Of a stretch of DNA of 64,000 nt, positions 1-11,535 are shown in pieces. Origin of the DNA: Dryomyza anilis (Eukaryota > Arthropoda > Insecta > Diptera > Dryomyzidae); the NCBI GenBank assembly GCA_951804985.1, contig OX638135.1:41540471-41604470 (forward strand). The letters are read 5' to 3'. The notes beneath the pieces were generated by a model, which saw only the letters and a list, made by a program, of their open reading frames with translations, was not told where the DNA came from and ran no database searches. The position numbers and the translations under genes are program-made. Every line of letters begins with the position of its first letter. The first letter of the stretch is position 1.

Positions 1-861
1 TTCTTATAGCAATGACTTCCGAATCGCACGAATGAAACAACATTTCAAACCGAAGTGTTTGAAATATATTGGATGAAAAAGAAAATGCGAATTAGAGCAT
101 ATTCTATTTATAAGTACTTTATATCGTCTTACCGATTCAATCGTTGGCTAATAAGAGTGCTTAAAATTAGTTTCATAAAACGGAAATTAACTTATTATTA
201 AAATATTCTAGAACGACGAAAAGCGCCATCTAATTGAGATAAACATTAACGTTTATTGTAATAGATTTTAGACTAGGAGGTTGTACCAACCTGAAAAATA
301 AAAACAGTATAAGGACACATTTTATAATTTATTTCATTATAATTAAACAAAATAAAAAACTATTTATAATGCCACATATGGTCACATATTTTTATAGATA
401 AACAGCAATTTGTATTGAATTCAGTCAATATTTTATTTATATTCATATATTTATTTCGCATTTTTACTTAATTAATGAATTTCCTATTGTCTGGCACTTG
501 TGAAAAATTTTGACGTTAATTTATTTTTGCATATATCCATAATTTTTGGCAAGAAACTGGCAACCGAACTGCTGATAGACATGAGGTTGCCGTTTGTCAT
601 TTATTTTGTTGATACAATAACGTACTCAGTTGCCGTAACAAATGCACAAACGTCAAATTTTGGCAGAATGAAAAATGCAATCATGAGGTTACGATAACCG
701 AACGTACAGTTGCGCGGACTAACATTTCGGTTAGAGTAAGAAATGGTTCGTTCGTTTTAATGACATGAGGTTACAACAAATGTATTTCGGTTGCAACACT
801 GAAATTTGGTTCAATTAACCTCATGCCAAAAGAGGATTTTTCTGTATGTAGATCTTTATCA
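1..861. other. AT-rich repeat-derived flank, no gene seen
   Basis: Non-coding flank that recurs at 17640-19020, 35600-36850 and 60350-61640 with small indels. It contains scattered motifs such as atgaggttg and cggttgcaac, which suggests a decayed element, but I could not assign a family. The short plus-strand frame at 500-697 recurs at 18669 and 61287. It has no recognisable domain and is probably not a gene. Confidence 0.6.
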
Positions 862-1397
862 TCTTGCAGACTCATTGGAGCACTTTGAACGTCCAATTAG
901 AAAATGGTTCGGGATTAGAGTTTATTCGTCCTCCGGGTGCTCAGACACCTCTACAAGTGGACGAGAATTTAGTATGTATTTCACTTCAGTAAGCAATGTC
1001 AAATGCATTTCGTCCATTGGGAATCGTTCTTTTAATGTTGCATAAAGTGCCTCTTTCGTAGTTCGAATAAGTCTCTCCCACACACCATCCATGTCTGGGC
1101 TGCCTGGCGGATTAAAAATCCACTTAATTCGATGCGTCGTAATAAATCGCAAGACTTCGTCCTGATCGATTTCATTCATACAGTCTTGAATCTCGTTTTT
1201 AGCCCCACAAAAATTTGTTCCATTTTAAGATGTTATTTGTTGTGGGCATCCTCGTCGCGAAATAAAACGTCGTAACCCCATATGACAAGCGTCAGTCATT
1301 ATGTCGTGACCAATTTCGATATGAATTGCTCTTATCGTCATACAGGTGAATAAAACTCCATAGTGTTTCTCGTGACGTCGTCCAAGTCTAACTATTA
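862..1397 (-). pseudogene. BEL/Pao integrase relic, downstream part (unit A)
   Basis: Reading leftward, the minus strand gives GRRHEKHYGVLFTC, then IRAIHIEIGHD, then an NGTNF block, GVWERLIRTTKEALYA, NSRPLVEVSEHPEDE and PNHFLIG. This is the usual order of a BEL/Pao integrase core and its C-terminal part. In the NGTNF block the aspartate expected just before Asn is a TAA stop near 1215, and a second stop sits just before the PNHFLIG block. The upstream part of the same domain lies at 15709-15800 across the Gypsy-A. The reading frame is continuous when the Gypsy-A and one GCGG copy are removed. It is a dead fragment. No BEL reverse transcriptase or gag was recognised in the window. Confidence 0.85.
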
Positions 1398-1401
1398 GCG
1401 G

Positions 1402-1981
1402 TGTTTGTTTTCCAAATTTTAATAGAGAAACACTTTTTAATATTTGAGTTGAAAAACACTTTTATTATTTTACTACCTCCACTTGAGGTTGACTAAACTA
1501 CAATCTTTTAAATTGCAGCGAAAGGTCTTAACAATACCTTCGTTGCAAGCTTTTCTTAAATTCTATTTTCATAATGTTCTAGTGAATTTTCACTTTCACT
1601 CAATTTTGGTGTACGTGACTTTTGAAGAAAGTCCGATTTGCAGTTTTTGGCTGACACCAATTGCGAAATATCAGAATTGTTGGCAAACACTGCTCTGCTT
1701 ATTTTAACATAGCCCCCTAATCATGTAATGATTAATTATATTGCAAGAGGTGTGATCTAAGTAAAGCTTTAGTGCTTTGCCGAATTATCGCAAGCTTTTG
1801 TTAACTGTGGAAGCTAACCTGAGAGAGGTGTGGTCTAAGCAATGCTATGAACATGTTGCTGTACAACATGAGTTCAATATGATATGAAAAACATGATGCG
1901 CTCAACATGTGTACAGCAACATCCAAAACTGAATGAATAGTGAAGAACCATAAAGAAAAATGTGTGAACTAATACACAACA
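1402..1981 (-). repeat. Gypsy-A 3' LTR (left), copy A
   Basis: 580-bp repeat matching the right LTR. On the plus strand it begins TGTTTGTTTTCC after the GCGG duplication and ends in CACAACA, followed by a polypurine tract on the minus strand (gaggaggaatg, 1980-1992). Compared with the right LTR it lacks about 14 bp near its outer end and about 55 bp around 1845. It retains a block at 1560-1680 that the right LTR has lost. Confidence 0.88.
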
Positions 1982-4387
1982 TTCCTCCTCATTATTATTA
2001 ATATTAAGAACAATAATTTTTTACTAGATATCTTAGGAATATTTTTGAATATATAGATATGATGTTTTCTTAGAAATAATATTAAGAATAATAACGATAA
2101 TATGTATAATTTAAAATAATGATACTAATTATAATAAGTTTATTTTTTGCCAAGTTATCTATAAAAATATTTTTGAATATTAGAATGTGTTCCAATAATA
2201 ATAATGATTTTTTTTTTGTAAATTTTTATTTTTTTTTTTTATAAATATCTGTTGTTTAATTTGTTAATACTTACAATGATAATCTAACCGAATAAATACT
2301 TGTGATTGAATTAATATATATATGTATATAGATAAACTTGTGCAAATGATTGAACTTAAATGTGTTTTGCATGTGTATTGAGTGTGTCTGTTGGTTCTAA
2401 AATGACTATATTGATTTTATATTTGGTTTGGAGAGGTGTAAAATTTACATGAGTGACTTTTATATGCCCTACTGTTGGACCAGATTTCTCCACTTGTTCT
2501 TCTGTGTGCTGGGACGGACTTGCCTTGTTCATCTTCAATGGTTCGTTGTATGTGGTGCGTTGGGTCTGTTGGGCTTCGATGGTTCTTGTGGAATTTGCAA
2601 ACGATGCTATCTCCAGTGGGTGTCGTCTTGGTAATACTCTGGACTCTAAATCGTTTAGGAGAGTTTTGTCCCGTTGCCTTGGTTGTCGATATGTTCGAGA
2701 TTTTTTTTCTTGATTTTAAGATATATAAATTACTTGAAATAAAGTATGGTACATTATATGAACTATTACTATTTAGTGTGGGGCTAGTTGATCTAAACTT
2801 AGTGTCATGTAAAGTATAGTTGTTTCTGTATGCAATAACATTGAAATTAAATGTTGTTTGTAAGTGTTTATCTTATTTGAAACACAGTTATTTAGTGTAG
2901 CAATAGCTTTATTGTAATTTTAGTGTATTATGTCTTTAGACCAATGGCTAAGATCGTCGTCTTATATGCGGAGGGACGCAATGCGGAGCACTCAATCCTC
3001 CTTCAATGCGCAAAATTATAAAAAAAAAAATGTTTGATATAATAATTTTTTTTTTAAATATATATGTACATAGAATATCTTGTACATTGAATATATTGTA
3101 TATACATAATTATTATTTTTAAATTTTCTGAAATATTGTTGAATTTATTATATTTTTTTTCCTAATCTGATTAAATTTAGTTAAAAATTTATTTAATTTC
3201 CAATACAAATTTGTATATCTCTTTTGAAAGTTTAATATAAAATAAAATGTTAGATAAAAATTAAAATATATTTTTTTTTTTTAAATTCTAATTCCCCTTA
3301 TTTTTTTTTCATATATTATTTTCTTTAAAAAAAAAATAGTTAATATGTAGTTAATATGTAGTTAATATGTAGTTAATATGTTATTTATATTTTTTTCTCT
3401 TATCTTTTTTTCTTCTCTTCTTACTTTCTTTTTTTATCTCTTTAATTCAAATTTTTATACCTCCTTCTTTTTTTTAATTTTAGTTCCCCTTTTTTCATAT
3501 ATTTTAAATTTTTTCATACATATATATTTTTTTCATATACAATTTTTTTTATCTATTTTTTTTCTTCTTTAAAAATTGAATAGTTAATATTATTATCTTT
3601 TTTTTTTCTTCTCTTTAATTAAATTAATTACATTTTTTTTGTTATCTCTTCTTATTTATTATCTCTTTTTTTTTCCTTAAAAATTAAAAATTCTTTCTTT
3701 TTCTTTTTAAATCGCTTTTTTAAAATTTTATATTCTTTGCTTTTTTATATCTGTTAAAAAATTTATATTTATTACCTGTTTTTTTCATTTTTTTTATTCT
3801 ATTAAAATATATATATTTTTTTGTGTCTCCTTTTTTTAACTGTTCTAAATATTTATATATTTCTCTTTATTTTTTAAATTTGAATACTAACTGATAATTT
3901 TCTTCTTTATGTAATTTAAATTATTATAAGTAAGTTATTCAAATGAAATTATACTAATGTACAAAAGTACCTATGATTTCTCTGCATGTAAATACATATA
4001 ATTGGAGTTGCAATTTATTTTCTAAACATGTTTAATATTTTATTATATTACTGATACAAGTCACATAATATGAAACTTCCTACTGGCATGACGGTAAAAT
4101 TAAATTCTATTTATTTGCATTGTTTATGGTATCAAAAAAAATTGCAAGACAGCAATGAACGCTCGTTTTACGTATGATATACATACGTTTTACAAATTGC
4201 ATATGTGCTTCAGCATGAAACAGCAATGACCATTTTCAAGGTTCGATAGCTTGCACTATTAATATAGGTCAGTAAGACAATTGTTGGTTTGCATTACATG
4301 CATTGAATACGACAATTTTATGACGAATTTTCATTTAATTTTATATGAACAATTGGTTGCCTTTGTTTAATTTATTTCTTTTCTCTT

Positions 4388-4389
<2 letters not shown>
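1982..4389. other. AT-rich 3' region of Gypsy-A copy A
   Basis: Internal Gypsy-A sequence between the integrase and the 3' LTR, where env would lie in an errantivirus-type element. It is mostly AT-rich, with a T-rich pyrimidine-biased stretch at about 3040-3860 and a short tandem repeat of gttaatatgta around 3341-3380. The plus-strand frames here follow from poly-T and are not convincing. A more GC-rich island at about 2356-2720 is listed separately. Confidence 0.6.
2356..2720 (-). other. Conserved open stretch of unknown function (3' of integrase)
   Basis: A less AT-rich island that recurs in all three Gypsy-A copies (21702-22010 and 38292-38620). On the minus strand an open frame ends NTHAKHI and includes HTEEQVEKSGPTVGHIK. 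In unit C an overlapping minus frame is open for 176 codons. The position after integrase fits a remnant third ORF, but I see no signal peptide, furin site or transmembrane segment, so I do not call it env. Confidence 0.35.

Positions 4390-4464
<75 letters not shown>
4390..4464. repeat. (AT)n microsatellite, copy A
   Basis: Uninterrupted dinucleotide TA repeat of about 74 bp. The corresponding AT-rich tract in unit C is where Gypsy-B inserted. Confidence 0.95.
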
Positions 4465-4465
<1 letters not shown>

Positions 4466-4879
4466 TAAATTATATTACTAAATTATTATTTTTAATATGT
4501 CCAATGTTTTTTTTTATTATTATATTTTTCTTTTGTTTTTACTTACTGTTTTTCTAAACTGTTTATGTTTATTCCTTCCTCTAAATGACGAGTTATTTAA
4601 GGTTTTATTTAATGATTACTCTATACCTTATGGTTAGGTTTAGGTTTTTCTATCATAATGTTGCAATCTACGAGTTTAACTGCCAACGCATAGCTAATTG
4701 ATTTTATATTGTTACTTTTATGGGTTGTAACTTAGGGTAATATTATAATATTTTTAGTTTTAACGGCACACTATTAACACTATTTGTGATATGCCTTTTA
4801 CAAATAATTATGAATTTTCTTATCTTTGTTTTTGACCAATATCGTCGTGGTCACTGGCCCTCTACGACCAAGTAGGTTC
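4465..4879. other. AT-rich Gypsy-A 3' sequence, no gene seen
   Basis: Non-coding sequence between the microsatellite and the integrase remnant. It matches 52282-52420 in unit C over its right half. That match includes the end of the integrase C-terminal tail, which is cut short in this copy. Confidence 0.55.
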
Positions 4880-5509
4880 CCTTCCAAATTGGAGAGAACT
4901 TATTCTTCCTAATTTGGTTTTTCATTAAAACCATATTCAGCTAATGGACGATGACTTCGTTCCAATGACCCATTAGCCTGTGGATGGTAGGGTGTTATAT
5001 GTAATTTTTTAATTCCTAATAATGTACATGTATCCGAAAATAGTTTGGAAACGAAATTCGATCTATTGTCTGTTACCAATACTTTGGGTCTATTGTGGCG
5101 TTTAACTATTTCGTTGAAGAATGCTTTTGCTACGGTGTTGGTTTCCGCATCGGGTATAGCCACACAGCACATAAATTTAGAAAAATCGTCCTGAAACGTT
5201 AAGATGTATTTATTTCTTGAAATGGTTTCAGGCAGAATATCCACCAGGTCCACGTACATTTTGTCAACGGGTCTGACTGGCTTAACAGTTAGAACCATTG
5301 GCATCTTCGTCAGCCTTGAACTCTTGTTTACCTGGCATTTTGAACCATTTTTCACATAATCCTTTATTTGCTTCCGCATACCATTCCATCGATACTGTTG
5401 CCGAATTCTTAAAAATGGTTTTACGCCACCTTGGTGACCACCTAACGGTGAATCGTGAAAATCCTTAATTACCGTCTCTATGCCCCGAGGTTCAGATAGA
5501 ATTATTATA
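4880..5509 (-). pseudogene. Gypsy-A integrase, copy A
   Basis: Minus-strand integrase that would join element DNA to the host. The zinc-binding region reads HDSPLGGHQGGVK, then GSKCQVNK, so the two His are present but the first Cys of the second pair is Gly. The catalytic core shows YVDLVDILPE, TFQDDFSKF, VTDNRSNF and HPQANGSLERSHRPL, so the three acidic residues are visible. The frame then runs straight into a short tail at 4909 because about 300 bp of the C-terminal part, present in unit C, are missing. The upstream junction with RNase H is also shortened by about 155 bp relative to unit B. Confidence 0.85.
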
Positions 5510-6149
5510 TTATAAATTACTTTTTCCCCGTTTATAATGAATTTCGAAATCAAATTCCGATAATTTGTGTCGGAAACGCGCAAGACGTGATGTCTGATCT
5601 TTTAAGTTTGCTATACCCTTTAGGGGCTGATGATCTGTATATAACGCGATCGGACGGTCGCTTCCAACTTCATCTTGCGAATGAACCGCGCCAATAGCAT
5701 AGTTACTGGCGTCTGTCGTGAGCAAAAAGGGTTCGTTGAAATCCGGATACGCTATTATGGGTGGTGACATAATTGCCTCTTTAAGTTTTAAAAACGAATT
5801 CTGACAATTTTCATTCCATAGGAACTTAGCGTCCTTCTTAAGCAAACAGTTTATTAGTAATGACAGTTTCGCCATACCTCCTATAATTATTTTGTAATAA
5901 TTAATTAAGCCTAAAAATGCTTGAACTTCCTTCCTATTTTTCGGAACTGGAATATTTTTTACACACTCTACTTTGGCTGGGTCTGGTAGGGCACCTAACT
6001 CAGAACACTTATGTCCTAAATATATAACCTCGCGTCGCAAAAACTGACATTTTTCTGTAATTTCAAATTATGTTCTCTCAGCTTTTGCCAAACCTTGCAT
6101 AGCCTATGCTCGTGTTCTGCTAGATTATTTCCATAAACCACTATATCAT
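5510..6149 (-). pseudogene. Gypsy-A reverse transcriptase 3' part and RNase H, copy A
   Basis: The minus strand begins at the copia junction with DDIVVYGNNLAEHEHRLCK, the second half of the catalytic motif and the start of the RT thumb. After a frameshift near 6050 come RREVIYLGHKCSELG, the connection domain (FLGLINYYKIIIGGMAKL) and the start of RNase H (LLTTDASNYAIGAV). About 130 bp of central RNase H, still present in unit B at 24170-24290, have been deleted, so the frame jumps to [14 protein letters not shown]. The first half of the RT lies at 9981-10930 beyond the copia. Confidence 0.87.
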
Positions 6150-6236
6150 ATTTATACTCAATCTAGTTGTGTTTGATTTTTATATATAAAGAAAAATAAA
6201 ATGTTGTTCATTCGTTTTGAGACATTAATTACAAAA
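6150..6236 (+). repeat. Copia 5' LTR, truncated, copy A
   Basis: Matches the 3' LTR at 9877-9980 but starts at its atttatactc block, so the terminal TGTTGTTTGTAGAAAAAT portion is missing. It ends attacaaaa next to the primer site. Confidence 0.9.
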
Positions 6237-6250
6237 GGTTATGGGACCCT
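6237..6250 (+). other. Copia primer-binding site
   Basis: GGTTATGGGACCC directly after the LTR closely resembles the copia primer site, which pairs with an internal part of initiator Met-tRNA rather than its 3' CCA end. The assignment rests on my knowledge of Drosophila copia. Confidence 0.7.
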
Positions 6251-6259
6251 CGCGATAAA

Positions 6260-9200
6260 AGGAATATTATCAAAATATAATTGAAAAATTGAAAGGATGC
6301 GAAAACTTCGAAGATTGGAAGTTCGCAGTAGAGGCATATTTTTAAATGCGACACCTATGGAAAGCCATCCTAGGAACCGAAACAAATGCCGAAAAACTAA
6401 TAGAAGCATGATCGGAGCTAATACTGCTGGTGGAGAAAACCAACTACTCCCACATACGAGAATGCAAATCCGCCAAGGAAATCTGGGAGACGTTAGGAAA
6501 AATCTTTCAAGATTCCGGACTAGTGCGCAAGGTGGGTCTAATCCGAAAATTCTGCTCGACGGAGCTGAGCGAATTCCCAAGCGTCAAGAACTACGTCAAC
6601 GAAGTCCTCAACAACGCACACAAGCTACGCAGCGTCGGCCTCAACGTAGATGAGGAGTGGACAGGATCAATGATGCTCGCCGGACTACCAGACGACTACA
6701 AGCCTATGATAATGGGCATACAGAGCTCCGATATACAAATCACAGGCGACGCCATCAAGATGAAGTTACTCCAAGACGTACAAGATCCTGCAACTAGCAG
6801 AGAAACAGCGTTTTCCAGCCAAATGAAAACGTTCACAAAGGAAAAGAGAACCTACAGAGGACCAAAATGTTACAACTGCCAAGGCTTCGGACACCATGCA
6901 ACAGACTGCCCAACGAAGAAAGATGACCATCCAACAAAGAATAAAGATCATCCAAAGAAGAAAAGCCATGCCATGTTCGGCGGCTTCACCGCACGAGTCA
7001 TCAAAAACAATGAATGGTATTTTGATTCCGGCGCATCCGCGCACATGTGCGCCGACAGAAATCTCTTTGGAGACATGTTCACTCCACAAGAAGCAGAGGT
7101 CTTAGTGGCAAACAAATCCAGCATGAAAGTAACCTGAATGGGTACCATCAAAATGTCAGTGCTAAACAAAGAGAAGGAAGAGTGTGATGACGAGTTCCAC
7201 GAAGTCCTTCACGTACCAGAGCTATGTACGAACTTACTTTCAGTATCAAAAATAGTGGACAAAGGTTACAAAGTCTGCTTCAACGAAGATGGATGCAAAG
7301 TCATCGACACAGACGGCGATGTCGTAGTCACTGGTCAGCACGTCAACGACATGTTCCGACTAAACACCGACCACAAGGACGTCTCATGCTTAAGCCAACA
7401 ACAAGCTGAAAACTCTACACTATGGCACAAGCGCGTCGGCCACGTGAGCAATGACGTATTCAAGCAAATGATACGCGGAGCTGTAACCGGCATTAATTGC
7501 AGCGCTGACAACAACAAATGTGTGACGTGCATTAAAGCCAAAATAACACGCCTACACTTCAAAGAAACCGGACAAAGGGCACGCGAAGTACTAGAGCTGG
7601 TCCACACAGATCTATGCGGACCATTGGACGTAAAATCGATTGGAGTTGCGCGCTACATGCTGCAATTTCTGGACGACTTCACCAGAAAAGTTTACTGCTA
7701 CTTCCTCAAAAGCAAAGATGAGGTAAGCGCAAAGTTCATGGAATTCAAAAACCTAGTAGAAAACCAGACGGAGAAACGCATTAAAGCGTTAAGAGGCGAC
7801 AACGGGAAAGAATACTGCAACAACAACATGCGGAAAATTCTCAGCGACTTCAGTATCCAGCATCAAACGACAATGCCATACACCCCAGAACAAAACAGGA
7901 TGGCTGAACGGATGAATCGCACAATGATTGAAAAAGCACGCTGCTTACTTATCGACGCTGGACTAGAGAAGAAGATGTGGGCAGAAGCTGTCAATACAGC
8001 TGTATACCTTATAAATCGAACCCCATGCAAAGGTCTAGAAGATACTTGTCCAGAGGAAGCGTGGTCTGGACGTAAGCCAAACCTAAAGCATCTTAAAGTT
8101 TTCGGATGTAAAGAAGTAATTCACGTTCCGAAGGAAAAGCGGAAGAAACTTGACCCAAAAGGAAGAGAGGTGATCTTCGTTGGCTACACGCCACACCCAC
8201 GTTCGTACAGATTCTATGATTCCAAAAAAATGGACGTAGTTCTCAGCCAAAACGCCGTATTCCTTGAAAAGGAGTTTCATCATCAGACAAACGCAGAGCT
8301 GCACCAATTCTTCGATCTCCCAATATGCGACGCAGCGGGAGAATCAGCAGATAACTCTACGACAGAAAACAATGGTTCGCGAAACGAAGGGATTGATGAC
8401 CGCGATGACGAATTCTTCTCTGAAGATGAAGACACAAGTGAGACAGCATCCGCAATAGCAGTCACACACCCAGAATCAGCAAGAGAACCACGAAGATCCA
8501 CACGAACCAGAACACCCGTCGTCAGAAACGACTACATATCCTACATAGTCACGGGATTAGCAGAAGACCCCAAAACAGTCCGCGAAGCGATGGAAAGCCC
8601 AATAGCTGAAAAATGGAAAGCGTCTATGGCAGAGGAATACAAATCACTTATCAAGAACGAAACGTGGGAACTTGTAGACCTCCCTAAAGAAAAAAAGGCC
8701 ATCGGCTGTAAGTGGACTTTTAAAACTAAGCGCGACGCTGAAGGCAACGTAGAGCGATACAAAGCAATACTGGTGGTCAAAGGCTACTCTCAGCGGTATG
8801 GAATAGACTTTCAAGAGACATTCTCGCCCGTAGTGAGATACGCATCGATCCGACTACTGCTAAGTATCGCCGTCCGGTTCAATTTGGACATCGACCAAAT
8901 GGACGTGGAAACAGCTTTGTTGAACGGAGAGCTAGATGGCGAAATCTACATGCACTTCCAAGAAGGATTCGAGACAACGGAGAAGCGAAAAGTATGCAGA
9001 TTGAAGAAATCGCTTTACGGGCTCAAACAGGCAAGTCGAGTCTGGAACCTTAAACTGGACAAAACGCTAAAGAACATCGGCTTGACACAGTCCCAAACCG
9101 AACCCTGCATATACTACAATACGTCGGAAAACAACATGGCCTACGTTGCAATCTACGTAGACGACATACTGATATTCAGCAAGAGCCCTGACTTCAAGCT

Positions 9201-9432
9201 AAAAGTCAAGGAACAGCTGAAAACGAACTTCAAGATGAAGGACCTCGGAGAGGCGAGCTTCATTCTCGGTATGCGAATAACACGGGACAGAAATATGGGT
9301 AAACTCTGGATCGACCAGGAGCGGTACATAAACGACGTACTCAAGAGGTTTAACATGGAGGAATGCAACCCCATTTACTCGAGACAACGCGGGAAAACTA
9401 GAAGGGTACTCGGATGCGGACTGGGCGAGTGA
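6260..9432 (+). pseudogene. Copia gag-pol polyprotein, copy A
   Basis: One reading frame with stops. Gag starts near NIIEKLKGCENFEDWKF without a visible ATG and ends with the zinc knuckle CYNCQGFGHHATDC (6869-6909). The protease motif DSGA is at 7024-7035. The integrase has an HKRVGH and CVTC zinc region and a core with VHTDLCG, RGDNGKEY and EQNRMAERMNRT. The reverse transcriptase has KGYSQRYGIDFQETFSPV and YVDD (9154-9165). Stops are TAA at 6343 (only in this copy; the other reads CAA), TGA at 6409 and TGA at 7135 (both shared with copy B). KARLVVKG is mutated to KAILVVKG here. After NPIYS near 9380 an internal deletion of the RT-RNase H connection changes the frame and ends the ORF. Confidence 0.92.
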
Positions 9433-9865
9433 TATAGACGAGAGGAAGTCAGTCACCGGATACATTTTCAAATTCCAGGGGGGATGTGTATCTTGGAATT
9501 CGAAAAAGCAACCAACAGTGGCCCTTTCAACCACGGAAGCGGAATATATGGCCTTGGCCTCAACGTCTCATGAAGCACTATGGTTAACATCTCTATTCAA
9601 TGAGTTCTACACACTTCCCATGACAGAACCAACCATATTCTGCGACAACACAAGCGCGATTAATCTATCTCAAAATAGCATGTACCACGGCCGTTCAAAA
9701 CACATTGACATCAGGCACCACTTCCTGCGCGAACTAGTAAGCGAAAGAAGGATCAACATAAAGTACCTAAGCACAGAAGATATGACGGCCGACATCCTGA
9801 CAAAGGGACTACCGCTACCAAAACACAACCACAGCTATGAGCTAATCGGATTACGAAATACTTAA
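9395..9865 (+). pseudogene. Copia RNase H, copy A
   Basis: The C-terminal frame after the deletion reads [23 protein letters not shown], then [34 protein letters not shown] and DILTKGLP. This is the typical copia RNase H and tail with DAD, E and D catalytic positions visible. It is shifted by one base against the upstream pol frame and lacks the usual stretch of roughly 80 residues that joins RT to RNase H. It ends in TAA at 9863-9865, followed by the polypurine tract. Confidence 0.9.
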
Positions 9866-9876
9866 TCTAGTGGGGA

Positions 9877-9980
9877 TGTTGTTTGTAGAAAAATATTTAT
9901 ACTCAATCTAGTTGTGTTTGATTTTTAAATATAAAGAAAATAAAATTTTGTTCATTCGTTTTGAGACATTAATTACAAAA
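9877..9980 (+). repeat. Copia 3' LTR, copy A
   Basis: 104-bp LTR starting TGTTGTTTGTAG after the polypurine tract tagtgggga and ending attacaaaa before the Gypsy-A target sequence catct. This is short for a copia LTR. A near-identical sequence forms the truncated 5' LTR. Confidence 0.92.
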
Positions 9981-10930
9981 CATCTAAATAAACGAAACAG
10001 TCAATACCCTGTAAACCTGTTAGTCTGTGGTTCATTATCCTCTGAAAAGTGGCAGATGCCCCCGCATTCTGTTAAATTCGAAATGACCAAGACCTGTACT
10101 GAAAGCAGTTTTTTCTTTGTCACTATCTTCAACTAGAACCTGATGGTAACCACTTGCTAAATCAAGTGTTGAAAAATACCGACTATGACCTAGCTGGGCT
10201 AAAATTTCATCTATTCGTGTTATAGGAAATACCTGTTTGATGGTGACGTCATATAATTTTTGGAAATCTATAACCAGTCTCCATTTCTTATTGCCATCTT
10301 TATCGCCCTTTTTAGGTACCAATAATAATGGGGAATTCCAAGGCGACATGCTTGGTGAAATAATTCCATCGTCTAACATCTTTGATACTTGTCTATTAAT
10401 CTCATGTCTATGCATATGTGGATGTTTATACTCATTCTGATTTATTGGTGGCTGATTCCATTGTGTGAGTATTTCATGTTTTAATATCGGAGTGAATGTT
10501 AATTCATCCCCTTCCAAATGAAAAACGTCATGATATGACAAGCAAATTATTTGCAAAGATGCAATTTCTTCTTTATTTAATGATTCATCGATCTTTACAT
10601 TCCCTAATAATCTATCAATTCTATTTTTTATATTAACCGAGTTTATTGTATTTATTGTAGAACTCGCCTTTGTGTTTCTTTATATTTGTTAAAATTTGAA
10701 AATTGTGGCTTTAAATTGCTATCAATGGCTACCTCCTTATCGGTGGCATTTAAAATTAATGCATATACTCTATTTCTTCTAACGTTTTTTAAACTCTCTC
10801 CCAAATATGCTCCTGGCTGAATTTCCTGTTTGTGCAACAAAACTATAGGAATTCTTTTCCATAACGGTAGTGATACTCCGCCGTTCTGGGCTGAATCCTG
10901 ATTTGTTGATTAAAATAAATATTTTCTATG
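9981..10930 (-). pseudogene. Gypsy-A protease-RT linker and RT 5' part, copy A
   Basis: The minus strand shows a linker (IQPGAYLGESLKNVRRN) that frameshifts near 10665, then the RT fingers and palm: HRHEINRQVSKMLDDGIISPS, WNSPLLLVPKK, WRLVIDFQKLYDVT, ITRIDEILAQLG and FSTLDLASGYHQV. The first catalytic Asp is in STLDLASGY. The frame shifts again near 10040. At 9981 the sequence reads FVYLD and is cut by the copia insertion in the next codon. The rest of the domain is at 5510-6149. Confidence 0.88.
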
Positions 10931-11151
10931 TCTTGCAACGATTTTAATGGAAATTTAACAAGGTGATTTTTGCCTTCATCGAAAAAGGTAATTTTTTTAT
11001 TTAATGCATTTCTTATTTTTATTTATGTTAGATCTGTTCCAGAGATTGTCACGCCCGACTATTCCATCTGCTGGTACCCCTTGTTCAAGTGACACAACGT
11101 GTAGCGTTAAACTCAGGTTTTCTATGTTTGTATGCTGAATCTTAGTGGAGT
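10931..11151 (-). other. Gypsy-A protease-RT spacer, copy A, broken
   Basis: Pol sequence between the protease and the RT linker with several stops in every frame. It is homologous to 29530-29702 and 54620-54830. No further domain was recognised. Confidence 0.5.
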
Positions 11152-11535
11152 CTAAGGTTCTAATGCATCCACCAAAAGCTCCACTGAGATCTTTCTGATA
11201 TTTTTATTAAAATTCGGCCAATGTGCTATCCTATTTTCTTTAATCAGGCTGGCCTCAGCTCCAGAATCCACTAACAGAGTAAGTTTTCCATTTTTTGCTG
11301 CCTCGCAAGGCACTTTAATGAACACATCACTCGTATCGGGTATCTTGAAACACTCTCCATGCCGGTTAAATATTTTACGATGCATGCCTAATTGTGAAGC
11401 TAATTTCATTTTCCTCGACATAAATTTACTCTTAAAATTATTAGCAATTGAAGACAATTTAATTTTAAAATACGTGAATTTATTATACATTTCTGACAAT
11501 AAAACGCACATAGCGATAATAATAAAAAGAAACAT
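11152..11535 (-). pseudogene. Gypsy-A aspartic protease, copy A
   Basis: Minus-strand open frame of 127 codons. The N-terminal part is hydrophobic (MFLFIIIAMCVLL). The retroviral-type protease motif LLVDSGAEASLI is in the middle, with DSGA encoded at 11258-11269. The frame ends after LLVDALEP at a TAG-type break, short of the RT linker. The protein would cleave Gag and Pol. It lies between gag and RT as expected, and its catalytic Asp is intact here and in copy B but not in copy C. Confidence 0.8.

Larger units (their letters stand above)
6150..9980 (+). mobile_element. Copia-type LTR retrotransposon, copy A, inside Gypsy-A
   Basis: Plus-strand Ty1/copia element with domain order gag, protease, integrase, reverse transcriptase, RNase H. 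It sits inside the YLDD codons of the Gypsy-A RT. The left LTR has lost about 20 bp of its outer end. The right flank begins catct and the left flank ends cat. I infer an original 5-bp duplication CATCT, with the left copy trimmed by the same deletion. Unit C shows the uninterrupted target at 53643-53654. The unit B copy has identical junctions. Confidence 0.95.

Noticed and set aside
2428..2819. Cys- and Trp-rich plus-strand frames, repeated at 21656-22082 and 38246-38649
   Set aside because: Three overlapping frames are open at once on the strand opposite to the element, and they differ in length between copies. They are more likely the complement of a decayed minus-strand ORF.
3378..4557. 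Plus-strand frames rich in Phe, Tyr and Ile
   Set aside because: They come from poly-T and (AT)n stretches and have no conserved counterpart in the other units.
1982..4880. Envelope gene of an errantivirus
   Set aside because: The position fits, but no signal peptide, cleavage site, fusion-type segment or membrane anchor can be seen, so the claim is not supported.
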